DNA of 64,000 nt from Pigmentibacter sp. JX0631 (GTDB lineage Bacteria; Bdellovibrionota_B; Oligoflexia; Silvanigrellales; Silvanigrellaceae). Position 1 is the stretch's first letter; every line of letters begins with the position of its first letter. The notes under the pieces were generated by a model. That model worked only from the letters and a program-made list of their open reading frames with translations. It searched no databases and was not told the origin of the DNA. A program made the position numbers and the translations under genes. The stretch covers positions 248,001 to 312,000 of the forward strand of contig NZ_CP123622.1 of assembly GCF_029873255.1 (NCBI RefSeq). Direction: 5' to 3'. This document shows, piece after piece, positions 35,304 through 45,091 of this stretch.

Positions 35304-37205
35304 ATGAGTATTAATAGAAGAGACTTTATTAATGGAAGTGCAGTTGCTATTCTGGCAGGAATGTCTCCCCTAGAAATTCTTGGAAAAGAAACTTGTCAAA
35401 ATAACTATCCACCAGAACTTACTGGTTTAAGAGGCAGCCATATTGGTTCATTTGAAAACGCACATGCTTTAGTTTCTGGTGAAAATTTTAATATTGATAC
35501 TATGCAAAGTGAAGAGTTTTATGATCTTGTAGTAGTTGGTGCTGGAATAAGTGGTTTAACAGCCGCATATTATTATCTAAAAAAAAATAGCAAAGCAAAA
35601 ATTTTGATCTTAGATAATCATGATGACTTTGGTGGACATGCCAAAAGAAATGAATTCAAACAAAAGAAAAATTTTGTTTTGGGTTATGGTGGAACTGAAT
35701 CTTTTCAATCACCAAAACATTATTATCAGAAAGAATTGAATCATTTTCTGCTAGAATTAGGAATAAATATTGATAAACTTGGAAAAAAATTCGATCAAGA
35801 ATTTTACAAAAATTTGGGACTAGATTTTAGCATATTCTTTGATAAAGAAAATTTTGGAGAAGATAAATTTGTTTTAGGAGACCCATTAGGAAGTGCTGAA
35901 GTAACTAAAAATAGTAATTCTGTAACAGAAATTATTGAAAATTTTCCTTTAACTGATGAAGAAAAATTTTCATTACTTAATTTATTGACTGTAAAAAAAG
36001 ATTATTTACCTGATCTAAAATCCGTTAATGAAAAAGTAGAGTATTTAAAAAAAACAAGTTATAGAAACTTCTTATTACACAATGTTAAGTTAAGTGAAAA
36101 AATAGTTAATATTTTTCAGCAAAAAAGTCACGATTATTTGGCGATTGGAATTGATGGAATTAACAGCTACCTAGATGCCAGAAGTATTTCCCTTCCTGGT
36201 TTAGACGGGATGAATCTCCCCCCCCTCGACCCAGATACTCAGGCAGAAGTAGATGAGCCATACATTTATCATTTTCCTGATGGCGGGGCTACAATTGCTC
36301 GCTTATTAGTAGCAAAATTATTGCCAAAAATATTTTTGCAAAAATTAAATATGGATTCAATAATACAAACTAAATTTAACTATTCTTTCCTAGATTTACC
36401 AAATTCACAAGTTAGAATTCGCTTAAATAGTACAGTAGTCCATGCGAAAAATGAAATTAATAATACAGTTTCGTTAGGGTACTTAGAAAAACCTATTTTA
36501 GATTCACAAGGGAAATTTATACGTCATGGTAAATTGCATAAACTTACTGCTAAACATGTAGTGATGGCTGGTTACAATATGATGATTCCTTTTATTGTAC
36601 CAGAACTTCCCAGTAATCAAAAAGAAGTTTTACTTTCAAATGTAAAAGCTCCTTTAATTTATACAAACGTATTACTTTCTAATTGGCGGTCATTTTTAAA
36701 ATTAAAGACTCATTGTATTTATAATCCCTCTTTAAATTATGCTCTCATTAAATTAGACTTTCCAGTAAATATTGGACATTATTCACATCCCAAAAACCCA
36801 GATAAACCCATTTTACTGCATATGGTAAGTATTCCAAAAAACAATAAACTTGGATCTGATGCTCGTACTCAGTTTAAAGCAAGCCGAGCCAAATTATATT
36901 CTACGCCATTTTCTGTTTTAGAAAACGATATTAGATTACAGTTACAAAGAATACTTGGACCTACAGGTGAATTTGAACATGAAAAAGATATACTTGAAAT
37001 CACAATAAATAGATGGCCACATGGATATTCTTATTCATTTAACCCGCTTTTTGATGATGAAAATAGTGTTGAAAATTTAATTTCTTTAGCAAAAAAACCA
37101 TGCAAAAATATTACTATTGCTAATTGTGATGCGGGTTGGAATGCCCTTACACATGTTGCTATTGCAGAAGCAATAAGAGCAGTGAATGAATTTAATTTTT
37201 CTTAA
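35304..37205 (+). CDS. FAD-dependent oxidoreductase, spermidine-dehydrogenase-like
   Basis: A 633-aa exported flavoprotein. The N-terminus SINRRDFINGSAVAILAG has a twin-arginine (Tat) signal. PPELTGLRGSHIGSFENAHAL and then YDLVVVGAGISGLTAAYYYL (dinucleotide-binding GxGxxG, residues ~75-94) follow the layout of Pseudomonas SpdH, a periplasmic spermidine dehydrogenase. The C-terminal end (ITIANCDAGWNALTHVAIAEAIRAV) is the usual FAD-binding closing motif. Function as a polyamine oxidase is inferred; speD lies 1.2 kb upstream, which fits polyamine metabolism loosely. AGGGA stands upstream of ATG 35304. Confidence 0.8.
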   Translation: MSINRRDFINGSAVAILAGMSPLEILGKETCQNNYPPELTGLRGSHIGSFENAHALVSGENFNIDTMQSEEFYDLVVVGAGISGLTAAYYYLKKNSKAKILILDNHDDFGGHAKRNEFKQKKNFVLGYGGTESFQSPKHYYQKELNHFLLELGINIDKLGKKFDQEFYKNLGLDFSIFFDKENFGEDKFVLGDPLGSAEVTKNSNSVTEIIENFPLTDEEKFSLLNLLTVKKDYLPDLKSVNEKVEYLKKTSYRNFLLHNVKLSEKIVNIFQQKSHDYLAIGIDGINSYLDARSISLPGLDGMNLPPLDPDTQAEVDEPYIYHFPDGGATIARLLVAKLLPKIFLQKLNMDSIIQTKFNYSFLDLPNSQVRIRLNSTVVHAKNEINNTVSLGYLEKPILDSQGKFIRHGKLHKLTAKHVVMAGYNMMIPFIVPELPSNQKEVLLSNVKAPLIYTNVLLSNWRSFLKLKTHCIYNPSLNYALIKLDFPVNIGHYSHPKNPDKPILLHMVSIPKNNKLGSDARTQFKASRAKLYSTPFSVLENDIRLQLQRILGPTGEFEHEKDILEITINRWPHGYSYSFNPLFDDENSVENLISLAKKPCKNITIANCDAGWNALTHVAIAEAIRAVNEFNFS

Positions 37206-37322
37206 ACAATAATTAAAAAGTCGCATAATAAGAAAAAATTATATATAATTTTATTCAGCGAATTCTTGTTTCGCTTTCAAGATTTTAGTTATTTTATAAA
37301 ATCATGTTTAAAGGAAATTTTT

Positions 37323-38633
37323 TTGAAAAAAGATAACGATGCCAAAACAAGAGCTTTATCCTTAATAAAAACGATAAGCAGTACTGCGGTGAAAGCTGGA
37401 AATGAAGCTCTTAAAAGAAAATTGAATCTATCTGGCCAAAGTGAGACTTTTATGAGCGAAGCTGCTTTACGTTTAGTTAAAGGACTAGATGAATTAAAAG
37501 GCGCCGCTATGAAAGTCGGACAACTTTTAAGTATGGTTGACGACAATATTTTACCTCCAGGTTGGAAAGATGCCTTAAGTAAACTGCAATCACAAGCTAC
37601 AGCAAAAGATTGGGAGTTTATCGAGCCTATTCTGTTAAAAGAATTTCATGATTTAAGTTTTATTAAACATATAGACAAAAAAGCTGTTCATGCAGCAAGC
37701 ATAGGACAGGTTCATAAAGCCGAATTGATAGATGGACGCATTGTGGCTTTTAAAGTTCAATACCCTAATTTAGAAAAAAATGTTCACTCTGACTTGCAGA
37801 ACATGAAAAAGGTTGTAAAAATAGCCAATCTTATTCCAAATATGTCAAATTATGATAAAGTTTTTGATGCAGTGGAAAAACTATTTATTCAAGAATTAGA
37901 CTTTTATCGTGAACAAAAATTTTATGATATTTATCATGAAAAATTCAGAAGTAATCCTAATATTGTAGTTCCTAAAACTATCCCTGAGTATTGCCGAAAA
38001 AATATATTAACTACTGAATGGGTTGATGCCATCACTCTACAAGAGTGGATGAAACAAAATGAGTTGCAATTACATACAGCGCCCGATTGTATTTTCACTC
38101 GAGATAAACTAGGGAGTGTTTTATTAGAATTGGTATTTACAGAAGTTTTTCATTTCAAACATATCCAATCAGATCCAAATCCAGGCAATTTTTTAGTAAC
38201 ACCTTCTGGGCAATTAGTATTGCTTGATTTTGGCGCAACTCAAGAACTAAGTGATGAACTTATAGAAAATTATGCAACTTTAACCCTTTCAGCCATTGAG
38301 AATGATTTGCAGGAATTAGTGAAAGTTGCAAAAAAAATGGGCTTTTTACATAGACATGACCCTCCAGAAGCAAAAGATAGTTTTATTAAATTGATGGAAA
38401 TTGCTATTGAGCCCTTTCTCCAAGAAACTTATTCATGGAAAAATTGCAAACAATTAAAGCGGACAAATGCTGAATCTATTCATTTTATGAAAGCTACTAA
38501 ATTTAGAGCTCCTAGCTCTGAAGTTCTCTTTATTAACAGAAGACTTGGTGGTAATTTATTAATCATGGAAAGTTTAGGGCCAACTGTTCAAGCTAGAAGT
38601 ATTTTACTTAAAATTTTACAGGAAAAAGAGTAA
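37323..38633 (+). CDS. ABC1/UbiB (AarF) family atypical kinase
   Basis: A 436-aa ADCK-like protein. KGAAMKVGQLLSM has the KxGQ motif that defines the family, HAASIGQVHKAELIDGRIVAFKVQYP has the Ala-rich loop and the ATP-binding Lys, and QSDPNPGNFLVTPSGQLVLLDFGA covers the catalytic Asp-Pro-N-Pro-G-N and DFG. UbiB-type kinases support ubiquinone biosynthesis or lipid handling at the inner membrane, but no C-terminal membrane helices are visible here. The start is probably TTG 37323, which has AAAGG 8 bases upstream; the frame is open to TTG 37266. It is followed five bases later by the queD-like gene. Confidence 0.88.
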   Translation: MKKDNDAKTRALSLIKTISSTAVKAGNEALKRKLNLSGQSETFMSEAALRLVKGLDELKGAAMKVGQLLSMVDDNILPPGWKDALSKLQSQATAKDWEFIEPILLKEFHDLSFIKHIDKKAVHAASIGQVHKAELIDGRIVAFKVQYPNLEKNVHSDLQNMKKVVKIANLIPNMSNYDKVFDAVEKLFIQELDFYREQKFYDIYHEKFRSNPNIVVPKTIPEYCRKNILTTEWVDAITLQEWMKQNELQLHTAPDCIFTRDKLGSVLLELVFTEVFHFKHIQSDPNPGNFLVTPSGQLVLLDFGATQELSDELIENYATLTLSAIENDLQELVKVAKKMGFLHRHDPPEAKDSFIKLMEIAIEPFLQETYSWKNCKQLKRTNAESIHFMKATKFRAPSSEVLFINRRLGGNLLIMESLGPTVQARSILLKILQEKE

Positions 38634-38638
38634 TCAGC

Positions 38639-39061
38639 ATGTTAACTTTAAAAAGAATGTTTTCTTTCTGTGCTAGTCATAGATTATATAACCCAAATTT
38701 TAGTGATGAAAAAAATCATTCAATTTTTGGTAAATGTTCTGGTATGAATGGTCATGGCCATAATTATAAATTAGAGGTTGTAGTTAGTGGTAATATAGAT
38801 CCTGAGACAGGAATGTTATTTAATCTTCAAACTTTAAAGCAATTAGTCAATGAAAATATTATTAATGATGTTGATCATAAACATTTAAATCATGATGTAT
38901 TATGGTTACAAGGTAAAATTCCAACTACAGAAATTTTAGTAGAAAGTATTTGGGAAAGATTAGAATATAAAATGAAAGAAGAAAAAATTACATTAATTCA
39001 GTTAGAATCAATAACGGTTTGGGAAACAGAAAATAATATTGTTACTAAAACAAAAAAATAA
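38639..39061 (+). CDS. queD: 6-pyruvoyl-tetrahydropterin synthase / QueD homologue
   Basis: A 140-aa T-fold enzyme. Zinc ligands are His in FCASHRL and the two His of GMNGHGHNYKLEV. FGKCSGMNGHGHNY carries the catalytic Cys in the arrangement of mammalian PTPS, and DVDHKHLNHD and PTTEILVESIWERL complete the active site. The sequence is strikingly like the animal PTPS pattern, including the ending VWETENNIVTK (VYETDNNIV in mammals). In most bacteria this family makes 6-carboxytetrahydropterin for queuosine; a tetrahydrobiopterin route is the alternative. It overlaps no other queuosine gene and seems coupled to the ABC1 kinase gene. Confidence 0.85.
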   Translation: MLTLKRMFSFCASHRLYNPNFSDEKNHSIFGKCSGMNGHGHNYKLEVVVSGNIDPETGMLFNLQTLKQLVNENIINDVDHKHLNHDVLWLQGKIPTTEILVESIWERLEYKMKEEKITLIQLESITVWETENNIVTKTKK

Positions 39062-39069
39062 TTCAGTTG

Positions 39070-39717
39070 TTAAGCTTGTTTCTTTTCAATTTTTTTAGCT
39101 TGTAACCATTTAATTAAAATTGGTAGGAATGAAATAATAATAACACCCACTATTAAGTAATGAATATAATCATTTATTTTATCACCAAAAGTTTTTCCTA
39201 AAAAATACCCCGCAAGAAGCATACTCCAAACCCACAAGAAACCTCCAACAATATTAAAAATAGCGAAACGCAGATATTGCATTTCAGCTGCGCCAGCAAC
39301 AGTGGGAGCAAATGTTCTTATGATTGGGATAAATCTAGCAAGTATAATGGTTTTACCACCATGTTTTTCATAAAAATCATGCGCTGCTAATAAATGTTTT
39401 CGCCGAAAGAAAAAAGAATCTTTTTTCTGATAAAGTAAAGGTCCTAATTTTCTTCCAATATAAAATCCGACAGCATCACCAATAATTCCAGCTATTGTTA
39501 AAGTTACTAATAAAATAACAATATTCATGTCACCTTTTGCAGCAAATAAACCAGCTGCAATTAATAACGAATCTCCTGGTAAGAAAAAACCTAATAATAA
39601 ACCAGTTTCAGCAAAAACAATAATTATTAAACCTATATATCCGACTGTTTGAATTAGTAAGATAGGATCTTTTAGAAATCCTAGTAAGTAATACACAAAA
39701 GAAATTAAAGAATCCAT
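39070..39717 (-). CDS. DedA family membrane protein
   Basis: A 215-aa inner-membrane protein (SNARE-associated/VTT fold). GYIGLIIIVFAETGLLLGFFLPGDSLLIAAGLFA is the signature with the acidic residue and the F-x-P-G-D-S/T loop. GDAVGFYIGRKLGP and KHGGKTIILARFIPIIRTFAPTVAGAAEM complete the family pattern (the latter with conserved Arg residues). DedA proteins are flippase-like transporters for undecaprenyl phosphate or phospholipids. ATG 39717 with AGGAG 10 bases upstream is chosen over the 9-codon longer frame. Confidence 0.9.
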   Translation of the reverse strand: MDSLISFVYYLLGFLKDPILLIQTVGYIGLIIIVFAETGLLLGFFLPGDSLLIAAGLFAAKGDMNIVILLVTLTIAGIIGDAVGFYIGRKLGPLLYQKKDSFFFRRKHLLAAHDFYEKHGGKTIILARFIPIIRTFAPTVAGAAEMQYLRFAIFNIVGGFLWVWSMLLAGYFLGKTFGDKINDYIHYLIVGVIIISFLPILIKWLQAKKIEKKQA

Positions 39718-39806
39718 CAAAATATTTCTCCTAATAAAAAACAAAAAAATTCTAACTTTTTACCACTTGAATAGCAAATAAAAAAAATTAGAAGAATTAT
39801 TTTTAT

Positions 39807-41657
39807 TTATAAAATGGTTCGTATGTAGTTATATTCAGGTATGAAATCCCAAGATACACCTATACTAAATTCTATCCAGCCACTATAAAAGCGTTTAATA
39901 CCGATATCAAAAACCAATTCCTTTGGTAATTGATTATAAGGTCTTATATTTGCTTTTATAGACCAAACTGAAGATTGTTGCACAAAATCTAGAACAGATA
40001 AGCCAGCCAATAGATTATAATTCCCAAAAGAAGCGACATTATCTTCCCACATTACATTTGCCATTACTGCTGGATGTGACAGTACATTACTATCTCTACA
40101 ATCACAGCTATAATCTATTTGTCCACCAGTGTATTCAGCTGAAGCACCTATCGACAAATAATCATAACGATCGATATTTACGATGGTGTCTAAAAAAGCT
40201 GCTCCTGCATAATAAGAACTACCTGAAAGAGTAGAATTTTGAAAATAAGAATACTGCGCATAAGGTAACAATTTCAATTGAATTTCAGAATCTAAATTAA
40301 TATACGAAGCCCCTGATAATTTATTTAAAATAGTTTTAGGAAAATCAGAGATGTAACCATTACTCGCTCCTATTACTATACCCGTACCTAACAAAGCTGT
40401 ATAAGGAAACCAGGTTCCAGGTTTGTTAATAATTGCTCTTTTAAATTTATTGCTATTAATCTCACTATTCGCAATAGGTAAATTTTCTTCTTTACCAGCT
40501 ATTTTATAAGGTAATCCTTGTTTTTCTGTAATATTTTTATTATTTCTTTTTTGTAACTCTTCTTTCGTTAATGGAGCTCCAAAATTTGTTTCTTTTTCAA
40601 AAACAACAGGAGGAATTGCTGATTTTAAACTTTCAGGCGCTTCTTTTTCAACAATAGGATTTCCAAATCCCGATTCAACGGCTCCCAAAATCGGTGCTGT
40701 TTCAGGATTATAAGGCTCTCTCCAACCTTCTTTATAACCAGATTGATTTTTTTTCCAAACCAGCATTGTCACATCATTTGTTCCAAGGACTTTTAAGGCC
40801 TGTTCAAAAGCCAATCTATCCGACGCTATTATTTGACATAAAGAACTTCCCTGCCTAGATTCTAAAACTTTTATTTCATGAATTGTTACTCTTTGAGATC
40901 TTAAAAATTCTCCACTTTGAGGATGAAAACTTGTGAGTAATACATAACCTACTGACAAAGAATCTCCCCTAACTACACCTCTTTCAATTCCAAAATCTAT
41001 GGTAAGTAAGTTTTCTCTTAAATATGTTACCTTACCGTCATGTCCAATGGTATTGATAAGACGAGCAAGAGCTTGAGAAAAAGCAACTTTAATTTTATCT
41101 TGTGATACTTGAGGTTCTAACATGATATCTTCTCTTGCCCAAACAGATGAATGAACCCCTGCTCCTTTTAAAACCAATCTAACTAGAGTTTGATCTGGGG
41201 CAAAATAAACAGATGGCTTAATCCAAGCCTCTAAATTATAATCTAATTCCAATCGTCTTTTAAAATCTTCAATTTTTTTAGTTAAATTATTGCTTGGATT
41301 ACCTGCTAAAGGTAATAATTTAACAAAATCATTTAATGCTAAGTTCCAAAATCTTCCTGTATTTTTTATTTCATCAGCAATATCTTCAGCAAATATTTTT
41401 TGAATATCGCTTTCATTAAAAGGAAAAGCGGGAATTCCATATAATTGCCTATCTTGCTTGCGCATATATATTCTAAATTTATCTAAATTTGTTTCTACAA
41501 TATCTAGTCCAACTCTGCGCAGGGGAGGTAATAAAAAGGTATCGCCTTGGGTAATAGGAGATTGAGCAGCGGGATTTTCTAAACCAAAACATATTAAAGG
41601 GTAAAATAATAGAAAAATTGCAGAAATTAATTTTTTGACTATTTTTAAACTACTCAC
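39807..41657 (-). CDS. Exported protein with periplasmic domain and C-terminal outer-membrane barrel
   Basis: 616 aa, family not recognised. A signal peptide (1-25, ending CFG) precedes a mixed alpha/beta region (~30-300). GRFWNLALNDFV, LTIDFGIERGVVRGDSLSVGY and LGTNDVTMLVWKK hint at CsgG/FlgT-like periplasmic folds. Next comes a proline- and charge-rich linker (~300-430). The last ~180 residues form alternating amphipathic strands ending in aromatic and Ile-Leu residues, as in an outer-membrane beta-barrel. The start is GTG 41657 with AGGGAG upstream. It may be a structural envelope or export component; no partner lies next to it. Confidence 0.6.
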   Translation of the reverse strand: MSSLKIVKKLISAIFLLFYPLICFGLENPAAQSPITQGDTFLLPPLRRVGLDIVETNLDKFRIYMRKQDRQLYGIPAFPFNESDIQKIFAEDIADEIKNTGRFWNLALNDFVKLLPLAGNPSNNLTKKIEDFKRRLELDYNLEAWIKPSVYFAPDQTLVRLVLKGAGVHSSVWAREDIMLEPQVSQDKIKVAFSQALARLINTIGHDGKVTYLRENLLTIDFGIERGVVRGDSLSVGYVLLTSFHPQSGEFLRSQRVTIHEIKVLESRQGSSLCQIIASDRLAFEQALKVLGTNDVTMLVWKKNQSGYKEGWREPYNPETAPILGAVESGFGNPIVEKEAPESLKSAIPPVVFEKETNFGAPLTKEELQKRNNKNITEKQGLPYKIAGKEENLPIANSEINSNKFKRAIINKPGTWFPYTALLGTGIVIGASNGYISDFPKTILNKLSGASYINLDSEIQLKLLPYAQYSYFQNSTLSGSSYYAGAAFLDTIVNIDRYDYLSIGASAEYTGGQIDYSCDCRDSNVLSHPAVMANVMWEDNVASFGNYNLLAGLSVLDFVQQSSVWSIKANIRPYNQLPKELVFDIGIKRFYSGWIEFSIGVSWDFIPEYNYIRTIL

Positions 41658-41797
41658 TTAATGACTCCCTAATTGTTTAAATTGTATGTTAGTTTTATAA
41701 AGATTTAGAAGCCTCAACAATTTGACATAGGGCTGCAATTTTTAGACAAAAAGAAAGGTTCAATTCAAATAGTCTTATTTTAAGAATAGGAGACATT

Positions 41798-42442
41798 TTG
41801 ATTCCAAAATTCATTTCGTTGCCATTAAAAATCCTAAAGTTTATTTTCATTTCTGTTTTCTTAATTTTTTCAATTGTTTGTCTCATTTTTTTAGCAACTA
41901 ACACAATTATGTATATTAATTCTCAAAGTTCAGAAACACAGACCACTGCAAAAGAATTTGCCATTGTATTAGGCGCTAGTGTGCATGGTGATTCTTTATC
42001 AGGCTTATTAAAAGCTAGAATGGAAAAAGCAATAGAATTATATGATAAAAAGCTGGTTAAAACTATTTTAATGAGTGGAGATGGTACTGATAGTTATTAT
42101 AATGAAACAGCAGCAATGAAAAAATATGCATTAAAACATGGTATTCCTGAGGAAGTATTAATTACTGATGAAAAGGGATATAATACTTATGCTACAATTT
42201 TAAGAGCAAAAGAAGTTTTTAATGCTCAAAGTGCTTATATTATTAGTCAAAATTTTCATTTAGCTAGAGCTGTTTGGCTTGCGAGAGAAATTGGAATAGA
42301 CGCACAAGGCGTTAATGCTGGAGAAAGCAAAAATAATTGGTACTATTCATTTAGAGAATTTTTAGCAAGAACCAAAGACTACTTTCAAGTAGTCTTTAAA
42401 GTAACGCCATATGATGATAAATTTTTTGATTGGATTTATTAA
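41798..42442 (+). CDS. SanA/YdcF-like (DUF218) membrane-anchored protein
   Basis: A 214-aa protein with one N-terminal membrane helix (~8-32) and a DUF218 domain: AIVLGASVHGDSLSGLLKARMEKAIELY, ILMSGDG, NETAAMKKYALKHGIPEEVLITDEKGYNTYATILRAK and YIISQNFHLARAVWLAREIGIDAQG. SanA affects envelope barrier function and vancomycin resistance in enterobacteria; the biochemical activity is unresolved. The start is TTG 41798 with TAGGAG 6 bases upstream, and no ATG is better. It is convergent with the next gene, stop codons adjacent. Confidence 0.87.
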   Translation: MIPKFISLPLKILKFIFISVFLIFSIVCLIFLATNTIMYINSQSSETQTTAKEFAIVLGASVHGDSLSGLLKARMEKAIELYDKKLVKTILMSGDGTDSYYNETAAMKKYALKHGIPEEVLITDEKGYNTYATILRAKEVFNAQSAYIISQNFHLARAVWLAREIGIDAQGVNAGESKNNWYYSFREFLARTKDYFQVVFKVTPYDDKFFDWIY

Positions 42443-42895
42443 TTACGAGGCTTTAATTTGCTTAAAGTTTTCATCATCTTCATCACAAGTCAATTCACCA
42501 AATTTAACAGAACAATTTACTCCGCATTTTGCATCATCAAAATAACTTTCACATCTAAATTGTTTTTTAGACGCGCAAGCAGCTACTGATTGCTTATCAA
42601 TGCAATTAAATCCACAAACTACACCTTTATCATTTGCTAAACACGTTTCATTTTTACTTTGTTTGCAATCAGCACCAGAACCATTTTTCTTGCATTCAAT
42701 TCCGCAAAGTTCTTTTCCTTGATAAGTGATGCATTCTTTTTTAGGTTCATTTTTCTTTTTTTGTTCGTACTTATCTTTTTCTTGAACTACAACTTCAGTT
42801 CCACAAAAAATTCCTTTTTCATTTCGAATACAAACTTCACGCGCAAAAGAAGAAAAAGAAAATAAAACAAGTAATAATGATAAAAATATTCTCAT
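42443..42895 (-). CDS. Small secreted protein with cysteine repeats
   Basis: A 150-aa exported protein of unknown family. A signal peptide (MRIFLSLLLVLFSFSSFA) is followed by four or five short repeats with the plan C-x(6-8)-C-G-x-x-C-x(8-10)-C. Examples are CIRNEKGIFCG, CITYQGKELCGIEC, CLANDKGVVCGFNC and CESYFDDAKCGVNC. A Lys/Glu-rich linker (~40-60) separates the first unit. Paired cysteines suggest disulfide-linked or metal-binding modules in the periplasm or outside the cell. ATG 42895 has GGAG 6 bases upstream, so it is preferred to ATG 42922. It lies 16 bases after the TPR gene on the same strand. Confidence 0.65.
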   Translation of the reverse strand: MRIFLSLLLVLFSFSSFAREVCIRNEKGIFCGTEVVVQEKDKYEQKKKNEPKKECITYQGKELCGIECKKNGSGADCKQSKNETCLANDKGVVCGFNCIDKQSVAACASKKQFRCESYFDDAKCGVNCSVKFGELTCDEDDENFKQIKAS

Positions 42896-42938
42896 AAGAA
42901 GCTCCAATATTGCACTCATCACAAACAGATGAGATATG

Positions 42939-43550
42939 TTATTGCATTATCTTATTTTCAAGTTCTTTACCAGAATTACGACTTGCTATGTAATGATCTA
43001 AAGTTTGTTCACATTGCTGTTTTAAATTTTGAGCAATTGAACTTTGAGGATTTATTATCAAAGCTTCATTGATACTTTGCAAAGCTTCACTGAATTGTTG
43101 TAATTCAATATGTATACGAGTCAATTCGACATAGTAATCATGATCCTTAATAAGTTGAATAGCTTTTTGAATTTCTTCTATAGCTTCCTGAAATTTTCCA
43201 ACTGATTGATAAAAAAGAGTCATATCATAATGTTTTCTTGCAAGAATAACTCCTTCCCTTTGACAAGCATCTTGAAAACGAATAGCTGCTTCGTCATAAA
43301 AACCTAAGTCACTTAATATAATAGTTGCATTAAATTGAGCTTCTATAAAATTAGCATCGGCTTGAATAGCGCGATCAAAAAACCTGAGAGCTTCAGGCAG
43401 ATCTCCTTTCATTAAAAATAAAAGACCTAATTCATTCAACCAATCAGCCTTTTCGCCTAATTGCTGAATTTGATCAAGTCCAATATTTTCAGCTAATTGA
43501 AAGTCTGCCGCAAACAGTGCTGAACGAAAATCATTTAAAGAATTTTGCAC
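42939..43550 (-). CDS. Tetratricopeptide-repeat protein
   Basis: A 203-aa, nearly all-helical protein with about four TPR units. Examples are WLNELGLLFLMKGDLPEALRFFDRAIQADAN, FIEAQFNATIILSDLGFYDEAAIRFQDA and YYVELTRIHIELQQFSEALQSINEALIINPQ. No signal peptide or membrane segment is seen, so it is probably a cytoplasmic scaffold. Its partner is unknown. It is divergent from purA and upstream of the cysteine-repeat gene. Confidence 0.82.
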   Translation of the reverse strand: MQNSLNDFRSALFAADFQLAENIGLDQIQQLGEKADWLNELGLLFLMKGDLPEALRFFDRAIQADANFIEAQFNATIILSDLGFYDEAAIRFQDACQREGVILARKHYDMTLFYQSVGKFQEAIEEIQKAIQLIKDHDYYVELTRIHIELQQFSEALQSINEALIINPQSSIAQNLKQQCEQTLDHYIASRNSGKELENKIMQ

Positions 43551-43628
43551 AAATTCTCTCCTTTATAACAATACACAAATAATACATTAAAATGTTGAAG
43601 ATTAAAAATGGATGTGTGAGAGTTGCGC

Positions 43629-43644
43629 GAACAGATCTCTGTTC
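43629..43644. promoter_or_regulatory. Palindrome upstream of purA (possible operator)
   Basis: GAACAGA-TC-TCTGTTC is a perfect 7-bp inverted repeat with 2-base spacer, in the divergent gap between the TPR gene and purA. A second inverted repeat, AACCATT ... AATGGTT (43663-43687), lies just before the purA ribosome site. Either could bind a regulator or form an mRNA leader hairpin. Confidence 0.4.
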
Positions 43645-43701
43645 CTATTTCACTTTAAAAGTAACCATTTTAAAATTTTCAATGGTTTATAAATCTAATA
43701 G

Positions 43702-44973
<1,272 letters not shown>

Positions 44974-45048
44974 ATTTGATTCTTACGCTTGAAATTACAT
45001 TTAAAATTTTTTAAAGTAGATTATAAATGTAATTTTACAGTTATATAG

Positions 45049-45080
45049 TTATAGCATTTTTGCTATAATTTTTCTTTTTT
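45049..45080 (+). terminator. Terminator-like hairpin between purA and pfp
   Basis: TTATAGCA pairs perfectly with TGCTATAA over a TTTT loop and runs into TTTTTCTTTTTT. It ends directly at the pfp ribosome site (GGAG, 45081), so pfp has no promoter behind it unless the hairpin itself carries one. Confidence 0.7.
45061..45069 (+). promoter_or_regulatory. Extended -10 element inside the purA-pfp hairpin
   Basis: TGCTATAAT is a perfect extended -10 sequence. Transcription would start near 45076 and give a ~16-base leader carrying GGAG and ATG 45092. No good -35 element is seen 17 bases upstream, which extended -10 promoters do not need. Confidence 0.45.
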
Positions 45081-45091
45081 GGAGAATAAAA

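Noticed and set aside
43629-43644. LexA/SOS box upstream of purA
   Set aside because: The Gram-positive SOS box has GAAC and GTTC four bases apart; here they are eight apart, and purA is not an SOS gene.
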